DNA of 64,000 nt from a virus: positions 124,001 through 188,000 of the IMG/VR virus record IMGVR_UViG_3300048924_000100; one strand, written 5' to 3'. A program made the translations under genes and the position numbers. Numbering within the stretch: the first letter of the stretch is position 1; each line of letters starts with the position of its first letter. Shown piece after piece: positions 1 through 7,064 of the stretch. Under the pieces are notes generated by a model. It made no database searches, had not been told where the DNA came from, and saw nothing but the letters and a program-made list of their open reading frames with translations.

Positions 1-1
1 G

Positions 2-163
2 AAATACTTCACCAGCTTTGTAACTTGCGTGGACAACCGTGGTTCGGGAACAACGGCAATCTTTGAACGCCAGCAGAACATCCTGAACCTTCCGAAAACC
101 TTCGCGGTTAAAGACCGTCAATCAAGTGTACTGGAATGTTTCCTCCAGCATGCGGTGTCATAA
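2..163 (+). CDS. C-terminal end of an unknown protein (partial)
   Basis: An open frame enters from the left edge and ends in TAA at 161-163, giving the last 53 residues of a protein that starts outside the window. The fragment is mixed polar and hydrophobic with two cysteines and no motif I recognise. It is followed directly by a hairpin terminator, which supports its being the end of a transcription unit. Function unknown. Confidence 0.6.
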   Translation, partial: KYFTSFVTCVDNRGSGTTAIFERQQNILNLPKTFAVKDRQSSVLECFLQHAVS

Positions 164-165
164 CT

Positions 166-205
166 CGAAGTCCTCCTTAGGGGGGACTTCGGTCCCCCTT
201 TAATG
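166..205 (+). terminator. Terminator with a mutually exclusive alternative hairpin
   Basis: A hairpin with a TTCG tetraloop (stem 181-187 with 192-198, extendable by two weaker pairs) is followed by a T-rich tract reaching about 210. A second 8-bp hairpin, 166-173 with 184-191, uses part of the same bases, so both cannot form at once. The terminator ends an upstream gene just before the helicase gene. The pairing is seen directly; any switching role is inference. Confidence 0.65.
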
Positions 206-223
206 TTTTTGAGGCTTTTTGGT

Positions 224-2560
224 ATGAGGCATTCCGCCACTTTATCCTCAGGTCACACCTACCTGCGTATCTTTGGGTATTACGGCGATTTCTGTGCAAA
301 GGTTATTATTCCTTTCTGCCGTGCTCATTTGTACAAGACTGGTAAGGTTCCATTGCCGGGCACCAATAAACAGGTGTGGAAAGTGACTCACGTGTTCGCT
401 CAGTCTAACCACGACAAAACTGAGTACCGAATTCCTGTTAGTTTAATGAAAGAGTTCCTGGAGTTTGCACAGTACCGGGGCTACAATACTGCTCGTATTG
501 CTATTGAAACAGAACCTGAGATCGAAGGCGTAGACTGCGAGTTCGAGTTACGTCCCGAAATGTCCACACCTCTGGCTGAACAAGAGGAATGGATTGAGTA
601 CCAGTTAGCAGAAGGTGCGATCAAGATCAACAACGCCCCTACAGGCGGTGGTAAGGCTCTGGCTAACGATACACCGGTTAGAACTGTACACGGCTGGCGC
701 CCTATTGGTCAGATCAAGGTTAACGATCTGGTCATGGCTCCTGACGGCTCCCACACGTACGTTACAGGCGTTTTCCCACAAGGCAAGACCAAGACCTTCC
801 GTCTGACGTTTGAAGACGGCAGGAACGTTGTAGCGTGCCCTGAGCATCAATGGGAAGTGCGTGCTGAAGGCGAGACCGAATGGCAGGTATTGACAACACA
901 GCAGTTAGTGGACAGTCAGAAGAATTGGCAGATTCCGCTGACCGCCAGTGAACGCAATGTCGATCGTGGTGATATCATCGATTCTTACTTAATCGGTAAG
1001 ACAGATCGTATCCTGGGTGAGAAGTATCTAGAAGGTTCCCATTCACAACGGATGGGGTTAATACGCGGCTTACTGGATAACACCGGTGAACCACAGCCTG
1101 ATGGATCGATCATCTTCCGGACTGAATACGGTATAACAGCCAAGATGGTTCGTGATCTGGTCCGCAGTATCGGTGGTATCGCCAAGGCAAAGTTTGAAAA
1201 CTTCAACAACGTGGTCTGGATTAAACACCGAACTCCAGAGATCCTGTTTACTGATGAGGACAAGGTAGACAAGCTGTGTGGGAGTGAGAACCGTGACCTG
1301 GGACTGAAGATCTCGGCTATTGTACCTGCCCTGCCCACACATACCACTTGCATCGCTGTAGAACACCCGTCACACTGTTTTGTGATCAAGGACTACCTGG
1401 TCACCCACAACACCTACATGAGCCTCTATACTGCCGTTAAGCTCGGTAAGCGGATCCTCATTACAGTGCAGCCACGTTACATCACCACCTGGATCAACGA
1501 CATCGAGAAAACGTTGATCGTCAAACCAGGCGATATCGTGGTGTGGGAGAACACGTCATTGCCATTACTGGGAGAGAACATCGAGAAGGGACTCATTAAT
1601 CCCAAGATCGTTATCGTTCCGTTCTCCCGGATCTCGGGGTACTTGCGCAATAGTCGTAAGGATCCAACCGCAGTACCGCTTGGCAAGATCTTTGAACAGA
1701 TCAACCCGGGTCTCCGTATTGTGGACGAGGGACATGAATCGTTCCACGAGATCTGTCTGTCACTGTTCCATGGCAACGTTAAGAAGTTGATTACCAACTC
1801 GGCTACATTGAGTGGTGATGATCCATTCATGAACCGGATGTACAACTTGATGCTGCCAATCAGTCTCAGGCTTAAAGAACCTGATCCTGAGAACTACATT
1901 GACATTGTCGCTTACATGTATCACTTGTGTCAGCGCAAGTTCTTCTTGAAGACAATGCAGTTCGGCAGCTACAACGACATGGCGTTGGAGGCGTCCATTC
2001 TTCGCAGTCCTGTACTAACCCAGTTCTACTTCCAGATTGCCAACAACATGTTCGTCGAGTATTACATCGGCAAGGGCAGTCCAGGAGAGTACGGGTACAT
2101 TCCGCCTATCAGGGAGCCGGGTACCAAGTGTCTGTTCTTCTTCTCGCGTATTGAAATGTGCGAGACCATGCTGGCGATGTTCCAAAAGAAATACCCAGAC
2201 ATGGACTTCTGTACCTACCTTGGTACGAAAGATAAGAAGACTCCCACGAAGTATCTGGAGCATGAGATCGTCATTACCACACCAGGCAGTTGCGGTACGG
2301 GTAAGGACATCCCAGGATTGGTCAGGACGTTCTGTTTCCACACGGTCTTCTCGACCCAACGGAATAAACAGATGATCGGTCGTCTCCGGCAGTTCCGTGG
2401 TAAATTTGCGCACTTCATTGGGCGTATTACTCCAATGTTCATCTTCGCGTTCTGCAACGACATCGGTAAGCATCAGGAGTGTTTCCAGAAACGGCGAGTT
2501 GCCTTCGCTGCCAAGGAGAAGAGCTTCAAGCTTATTGAATCTAACTGCTCGCTCAATTAA
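224..2560 (+). CDS. SF2 DNA/RNA helicase interrupted by an intein in its Walker A motif
   Basis: ATP-dependent superfamily 2 helicase precursor of 778 residues. Without the intein, residues 138-144 (APTGGGK) join T397 to rebuild a P-loop of the GGGKT type. A DEGH box (DExH, motif II) follows at about residue 501, then a SAT motif (motif III), and a QMIGRLRQFRG motif VI near residue 716. These place it with UvsW/DEAH-like helicases that remodel replication or recombination intermediates; the exact role is unknown. I prefer the start at 224 over 203 because TGAGG at 210-214 is well spaced from 224, while 203 lies in the tract of the preceding terminator. It leads a block with three small genes. 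Activity should depend on protein splicing. A virion-associated helicase is an alternative, since related jumbo phages package helicase-like proteins. Confidence 0.8.
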   Translation: MRHSATLSSGHTYLRIFGYYGDFCAKVIIPFCRAHLYKTGKVPLPGTNKQVWKVTHVFAQSNHDKTEYRIPVSLMKEFLEFAQYRGYNTARIAIETEPEIEGVDCEFELRPEMSTPLAEQEEWIEYQLAEGAIKINNAPTGGGKALANDTPVRTVHGWRPIGQIKVNDLVMAPDGSHTYVTGVFPQGKTKTFRLTFEDGRNVVACPEHQWEVRAEGETEWQVLTTQQLVDSQKNWQIPLTASERNVDRGDIIDSYLIGKTDRILGEKYLEGSHSQRMGLIRGLLDNTGEPQPDGSIIFRTEYGITAKMVRDLVRSIGGIAKAKFENFNNVVWIKHRTPEILFTDEDKVDKLCGSENRDLGLKISAIVPALPTHTTCIAVEHPSHCFVIKDYLVTHNTYMSLYTAVKLGKRILITVQPRYITTWINDIEKTLIVKPGDIVVWENTSLPLLGENIEKGLINPKIVIVPFSRISGYLRNSRKDPTAVPLGKIFEQINPGLRIVDEGHESFHEICLSLFHGNVKKLITNSATLSGDDPFMNRMYNLMLPISLRLKEPDPENYIDIVAYMYHLCQRKFFLKTMQFGSYNDMALEASILRSPVLTQFYFQIANNMFVEYYIGKGSPGEYGYIPPIREPGTKCLFFFSRIEMCETMLAMFQKKYPDMDFCTYLGTKDKKTPTKYLEHEIVITTPGSCGTGKDIPGLVRTFCFHTVFSTQRNKQMIGRLRQFRGKFAHFIGRITPMFIFAFCNDIGKHQECFQKRRVAFAAKEKSFKLIESNCSLN
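656..1411 (+). other. Intein (252 residues) within the helicase gene
   Basis: Self-splicing protein insert between K144 and T397 of the helicase. Block A is visible at its start (ALANDTPVRTVHGW, then a G-x-V-type strand), block B has ACPEHQWEV with the conserved His, and the C-terminus has block F/G (CIAVEHPSHCFVIKDYLVTHN split around CFV) ending in His-Asn before a Thr +1 residue. The first residue is Ala rather than Cys or Ser, as in a minority of inteins that bypass the first acyl shift. The middle keeps one LAGLIDADG-like stretch (GLIRGLLDNTGEP) with a typical following strand-helix pattern, but the first such motif is missing, so the homing endonuclease looks degenerate. Removal restores the helicase P-loop exactly. 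Confidence 0.88.
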
Positions 2561-2592
2561 TACGGGCGAGTGCCCCTAAACGGACAGTAGAC

Positions 2593-3033
2593 ATGCACAA
2601 GTTTGAAACTAAAGGCGCACGAACTGTCACCAAGGCTGTGATACTGGAATGTCCCGGCCTTGGTTTGGCCGGGGATCTGGTGACGACAGTTGTTGGTGAG
2701 TCCATCACTGACTTCCTGCTTAACCTGACAGACGTCGAAGCACGAATCGACGATGAGTGGTATTACTCGCTTCTAAGAGATCGTCTTTATAACGACGACG
2801 GTGAAGTGGTCTCCTGGTGGTATTCCGAACAGGAGAAGGTAATGTTTGAAAGAGACCCGTATGGGCACTTGATGTTGTACGGCCAACAGGTAAGCAATTA
2901 CCTAGAGGCTATCGCAAGACTGAATGAAGCCGACATTAATCTGTTGTATTCCAGCATGCACATGGAAGAGATTACCATAGGCCTCAGCCTGAAAGACAAA
3001 CTCATCCTACTTGTGAGAGGAAGAATGCCATGA
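2593..3033 (+). CDS. Unknown 146-residue protein
   Basis: Acidic soluble protein with no signal peptide, membrane segment or recognised motif. It is the first of three tightly coupled small genes downstream of the helicase; its TGA overlaps the next start as ATGA. No strong ribosome site precedes the ATG. A DNA-metabolism or regulatory role with the helicase is possible from context only. Function unknown. Confidence 0.75.
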   Translation: MHKFETKGARTVTKAVILECPGLGLAGDLVTTVVGESITDFLLNLTDVEARIDDEWYYSLLRDRLYNDDGEVVSWWYSEQEKVMFERDPYGHLMLYGQQVSNYLEAIARLNEADINLLYSSMHMEEITIGLSLKDKLILLVRGRMP

Positions 3034-3407
3034 CTACAAAAGCTCATTTCATCCCAACCCCAGGGATCGAACAGCTTCCCCACTTCTACGTGATTCAGAA
3101 GTTGATCGAAGAACGTATTCGGTCGATTCTCCAGAATGACAGCTTCGTTGACAAGTCGCACTTCCTGGTTAGTCAGTACATTGAAGTGCCGACCACCTTC
3201 ACCACTCCGGAGCAGGTGGGTAAGTACGTCAACGAAATGTCCAAGACGATTCTCCAGACGTTTAACGAGTACGAGAAGACGCCGGAATATCACGACGCGA
3301 TCATGCAGCTTAAGCCGTATGAAAACACCATGTTCCAGATCACCAGCACGACCTATGTAGGCGTTCAGGTCTTGTTGAGGTTCGAGGATAAGGAACTGGC
3401 GAGTTAA
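3030..3407 (+). CDS. Unknown 125-residue protein
   Basis: Small soluble protein, mixed alpha/beta in look, with no recognised motif. The start overlaps the upstream stop (ATGA) and its TAA shares one base with the next ATG (TAATG), so the three genes are translationally coupled. Function unknown. Confidence 0.75.
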   Translation: MTTKAHFIPTPGIEQLPHFYVIQKLIEERIRSILQNDSFVDKSHFLVSQYIEVPTTFTTPEQVGKYVNEMSKTILQTFNEYEKTPEYHDAIMQLKPYENTMFQITSTTYVGVQVLLRFEDKELAS

Positions 3408-3946
3408 TGCTTTCCTTCATCCTTAAACTTGATCCAGAAACCCGCGAAGAACTCTATTCGGATGTTGCGTTAGAGTTCCTCGACTTGATCATGCTAGAGG
3501 CCATCTTCGTTATATTCCAGATGGCCAATCCCTATGACTATCCGCTGATTGACGATATTGAATATCTGTCGGATGATCCTGATTCCCAGTTCGAAGCCTC
3601 AGTGGAGTATCTGCTGGCGTATCTGGCTGAAAAGAATCCGCAAGATGGGGTGCAACTCCTGGACTCTGAGTTTGTTGAATACGACCCAGGGTACCGAGAT
3701 GCAGTTATGGTCAAGTTGGGTTGCGCGGTTGATGCGATCAACGCCTTCAACGACCAATCTGAAATGGAAGCTATCAAGAATGTCTTGAAGCAACCAGGCT
3801 TTCAGAAGCGGTTCAAGTTCTCCACCTTACACCTGAAAGACCGGGTGGTGTTTAACATCTCGCCGCAAGCCGACGAGTTGGGGTTACCCAGTATCGGCTC
3901 TGGTGGTCTGATGCTATCTGGGCTACCTACGTTGCCTCCATGCTGA
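3407..3946 (+). CDS. Unknown acidic 179-residue protein
   Basis: Acidic protein, rich in Asp and Glu in its first 120 residues, ending in a Gly/Leu/Pro-rich tail. No motif recognised. It is the last gene of the helicase block and is followed at once by a bidirectional hairpin terminator. Translation is coupled to the previous gene through TAATG. Function unknown. Confidence 0.75.
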   Translation: MLSFILKLDPETREELYSDVALEFLDLIMLEAIFVIFQMANPYDYPLIDDIEYLSDDPDSQFEASVEYLLAYLAEKNPQDGVQLLDSEFVEYDPGYRDAVMVKLGCAVDAINAFNDQSEMEAIKNVLKQPGFQKRFKFSTLHLKDRVVFNISPQADELGLPSIGSGGLMLSGLPTLPPC

Positions 3947-3953
3947 CAACTGT

Positions 3954-3992
3954 ATAACCCTACCAACCCCTCAGTGGGGTTGGTAGGGTTAT
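3954..3992. terminator. Bidirectional hairpin terminator
   Basis: A perfect 17-bp stem (3954-3970 with 3976-3992) with loop TCAGT lies between convergent genes. On the plus side it is followed by TATAACAGCTTTA and a run of T. The minus side lacks a comparable T-run. Confidence 0.85.
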
Positions 3993-4012
3993 ATAACAGC
4001 TTTATTTTTTTG

Positions 4013-5314
4013 CTACTTGACAGCAGTAGCCAGGTTCAACTTAACCCGCTTACGACCAGCCTGGTGGTGGGCCTTCATCCGTTGCAACATGAACTCTGTT
4101 GGTACACGTACAACTTCCGCAGAGAGACGGGAAGCAAACATCGCCAACCCTTCACCCAAGCAGATCTTGCAGTAGTTACCTTCAGTGGTCATGCAGAACT
4201 GAGGTACACGCATCAGTACAGGCTTGTTAAGGATCTTCGCCAACACTTCTGGAGTGATCAGTACAGGCTCTTTGCCCTGCATGTAGTAACCACCCACCCA
4301 GCTATTGCCGTTCTCCTTAACCAGGGTCATCTCTTCAGTACGAGGAGTGCCACAGTCAGTGCCTTCAACCTTACCACGACCAATCAGACGCAGCGTTTCT
4401 TTTACCTGGCTACCACCTTCACCGGTTGCCATGGAACGAGAGTACGCACCTGCTACCGCGGCGTTGGTCTGTACCACGACCTGCTCAGGGTCAAGACCTT
4501 CATCGAGAGAACGAGGCAATGCAACCCACTCACCGCTTTCTTCATCCAGTTCGATACCGAAAGCAATGAACATACGTTTACGCGCAGTGTTGATGAACTT
4601 GTCGTTGATGAAGAAGTTCTTGCTCTTCCCCTTCATCATTTCTTCACGGTCCATTTGAACCAGTTCGTCAACGGCCGCTGTAAAGGCTACAGGGTCGTTC
4701 ATCTTGCCTTCAGCCTTGAGCTTGCTGAAGAGTTCGTCCTTACGCTTAAGTACCGCCTGAGAGACCGACAGGGCGTCCAGACCACCAGGCTTAACGAAGA
4801 ACGAACCCAACCCTTCCAGGTAGTAGCTGTTCTCAGTAAACTTCAGGCAGTCGTCAACGGAAGCCTTATCGTCAGGAACAGTTTCGCCTTCCTTTGGATT
4901 GTCCACCATGAGTCGGTTGATATGCCCCTCAATCAACTTCTTGGTGAAGCCAGCGTTGACGTAATCCACCTTACCTTTGAACGGTTCCCACCACAGCACG
5001 ATGTTGAACAACATCAGACCGAAGGTAGAGTCAACCGCCTTGCCCTTGAGCATTGGGTGGAAGTCCGCAGGAAACGAGAACTTGTCGTCCATCACAGCAA
5101 AGGGTTCATCTACCTTGCCGTCCAGTACAACAGTTTCGCTGTCAATGATTGCGTGGAACTTGCCTTTCTCAACAAAGACAGTCCACGGGATCTTCTTGAA
5201 GGCGCCAGCAGACTCAGCATCTTCGAACTGGATCGAGATGATTGACTGCACCGCCGCCTTGTTGGCGTAACCCAGGTTATTAAACCAGAGCTTGAGGAAA
5301 TCGAGTTTAGTCAT
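4013..5314 (-). CDS. Phage multisubunit RNA polymerase, beta' C-terminal segment
   Basis: 433-residue protein resembling the C-terminal part of the RNA polymerase beta' subunit. A trigger-loop-like helix (residues about 299-317) leads into TDCGT at 319-323, matching the DDCGT of cellular beta'. C374, C382 and C385 fit the second beta' zinc site (pattern LTC...GVC..CYG). Near the end, MKAHHQAG matches the MRTFHIGG region. The catalytic DFDGD motif is absent and should be on another subunit, as in phiKZ-type split polymerases. The related phages carry two such enzymes, one packaged and one expressed late. The position beside probable virion genes favours the packaged enzyme (phiKZ gp80-like), but the non-virion equivalent is a real alternative. 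It overlaps the upstream gene by ATGA. Confidence 0.75.
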   Translation of the reverse strand: MTKLDFLKLWFNNLGYANKAAVQSIISIQFEDAESAGAFKKIPWTVFVEKGKFHAIIDSETVVLDGKVDEPFAVMDDKFSFPADFHPMLKGKAVDSTFGLMLFNIVLWWEPFKGKVDYVNAGFTKKLIEGHINRLMVDNPKEGETVPDDKASVDDCLKFTENSYYLEGLGSFFVKPGGLDALSVSQAVLKRKDELFSKLKAEGKMNDPVAFTAAVDELVQMDREEMMKGKSKNFFINDKFINTARKRMFIAFGIELDEESGEWVALPRSLDEGLDPEQVVVQTNAAVAGAYSRSMATGEGGSQVKETLRLIGRGKVEGTDCGTPRTEEMTLVKENGNSWVGGYYMQGKEPVLITPEVLAKILNKPVLMRVPQFCMTTEGNYCKICLGEGLAMFASRLSAEVVRVPTEFMLQRMKAHHQAGRKRVKLNLATAVK

Positions 5315-6213
5315 GGGTTAAGGTCCAGGAGGCCAATCATCTTCTCAACTGCCAAGAGGGCCAGGTGATCATGAATGACATCGTTAATGAAGACCAGGAG
5401 CTGTTCACGAAGGGTATCGTTGTTCAACTCACTGATGAGGTACAGGCCCATGACCTCCTTGCCGTAAGCAACCTGGTTGTCCATCGACGGGTAATCGAGG
5501 AGCTTAGCCAGATCCGGCTTAAAGAAGTTCATGAGCGTGTCCACAGGGCTGCCTACGCGGCCGTTGTGAATGACGTGCTCATACGCCAAGGTGTTATCGA
5601 TAAGGGCCTTGTTCGCTCTTACACGCTTAATCAGGTTAGCAGGGATACCATCCTCCACATCACCGGTCAGCAGGTTGTCGCGAACCGCCTTTAAAGTTAC
5701 CTCGCTAACATCTTGTAGTAGCAACTCGTAATTGACGAGGGATACACTGTCACCCATGTATTTCTGGAAAATCAGTAGGAACCGATCAACAGGGGGAATG
5801 TCAACAGAATCCAGAATGTTACCCAAACCAATGACGTCTTCATAGCGGTCCATCTCGTGGAAGAAGTTGCCAACATGGATAAGTTCCTCCAGTCGTTCGT
5901 GAGTGACCTCATCCAGGTTGATAATAAAACCAAGACGGGTCAGTACGTCGATTATATTGTTGGCGATCAATTCGTAGATTTGTTTCTTCTTGATGTACGT
6001 GTCGAAGTTCTCATCGACGATGATTTCGGTGATTACGTTCTGTAGCAACGACTCGGGGGTGTTCAACAGAATTAAATTGAACCCGTCGGTCAATATTTTA
6101 GCTTGGAGGTCGGGTATAGAGGCCTTGAAGTCAACCCAGATACCACCGATGAGAGTAGTAGCGAAGTCTTCTTCCGCTTCCATCATCACCACTTCGTCAG
6201 TCTCAGTAAGCAT
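5311..6213 (-). CDS. Unknown 300-residue protein, partner of the RNA polymerase gene
   Basis: Acidic, helix-rich protein with many Leu, Ile and Asp and no motif I recognise. It is the first gene of a two-gene minus-strand unit and overlaps the polymerase subunit by ATGA. I place the start at 6213 because AGGAAAG sits just upstream on that strand; a longer frame to 6249 has no ribosome site. A polymerase-associated or virion role is inferred from coupling only. Confidence 0.7.
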   Translation of the reverse strand: MLTETDEVVMMEAEEDFATTLIGGIWVDFKASIPDLQAKILTDGFNLILLNTPESLLQNVITEIIVDENFDTYIKKKQIYELIANNIIDVLTRLGFIINLDEVTHERLEELIHVGNFFHEMDRYEDVIGLGNILDSVDIPPVDRFLLIFQKYMGDSVSLVNYELLLQDVSEVTLKAVRDNLLTGDVEDGIPANLIKRVRANKALIDNTLAYEHVIHNGRVGSPVDTLMNFFKPDLAKLLDYPSMDNQVAYGKEVMGLYLISELNNDTLREQLLVFINDVIHDHLALLAVEKMIGLLDLNP

Positions 6214-6254
6214 TGGGACTTTCCTAACGTTAGTTAAACAGGGAATCATAGCAT

Positions 6255-7040
6255 ATGTCTACTAAACAAGCGCAGAAGAAAGCCAAGCGGGCTGCGGCGT
6301 CCAAACAGAAAAAGAAAGTGGCCAACAAAGAACGCAACTTCACCCAGTTCCTGTTGGGCCGTCGTCAAGAGGCTCGTGATGCAGCTTCACCGGAAGGTGT
6401 CCAGGCTGCTGAGGCGCGTCTGCGTTACGACATCGCTACCAAGGGCGTGATCCAAACGGCACTCGACCTGAAGCAGAACAAGCAGGAAACCACCGAATCC
6501 CTGACCAACGTCATTGTGCTGCAAGGCATCAATGAAATGATCCCGATCCTGGGCAACATCCACGGCGTGATCGAAGTTGTTGAAAAACTGGTCGGTATGA
6601 AGAAGATCGTCCTGAGCGAGCCACAACAGGCAGTGATCGACGCTTTCGACCGCCAGATCGTTTCCGTCGCCGAAGACGTTAACGCGATCTTCGTGTTCAT
6701 CAACAAGGAACAACAAGTCGAAGAGTACATCGACCTGTACGTCCACTACACCAACACCCTGGCCGAGATCATGCAGTTCGATATCCCGGCGGTGATGGAA
6801 GAGACCCTGCGTCCTAACGAGCTGGTCATCAACGAATACGTGACCGAACACAAGCACGAAGCCGAAACCAACTACGACTTTGGCATGCGTCTGCACGGCG
6901 AGCGTATTGCTCGTGTGGCTTCGCTGTATCGCACCGTTCAACCGTCGGGTGACGTCATCCCTGAAGGCGCCAAGCCTCTGGAAGGCGAACTGGTAGACGA
7001 AGACGCGTACGAAGACATCGGCGCTAAAGAAATCAACTAA
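6255..7040 (+). CDS. Probable virion protein with basic N-terminus, 261 residues
   Basis: The first 26 residues are strongly basic (many Lys/Arg/Ala), then a helix-rich body follows with an acidic C-terminus. The basic tail could bind nucleic acid. Codons are strongly biased to C-ending forms, as in the capsid gene, suggesting high expression. It starts about 41 bp from the divergent minus-strand gene; the gap holds the palindrome CTAACGTTAG. Function unknown; a virion role is inferred from expression and neighbours. Confidence 0.75.
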   Translation: MSTKQAQKKAKRAAASKQKKKVANKERNFTQFLLGRRQEARDAASPEGVQAAEARLRYDIATKGVIQTALDLKQNKQETTESLTNVIVLQGINEMIPILGNIHGVIEVVEKLVGMKKIVLSEPQQAVIDAFDRQIVSVAEDVNAIFVFINKEQQVEEYIDLYVHYTNTLAEIMQFDIPAVMEETLRPNELVINEYVTEHKHEAETNYDFGMRLHGERIARVASLYRTVQPSGDVIPEGAKPLEGELVDEDAYEDIGAKEIN

Positions 7041-7064
7041 TCACTTCACGCAAGGAAGTAGTAC

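Noticed and set aside
3974-5245. Plus-strand open frame of 423 codons
   Set aside because: Antisense of the beta'-C-like gene, whose motifs are clear on the minus strand.
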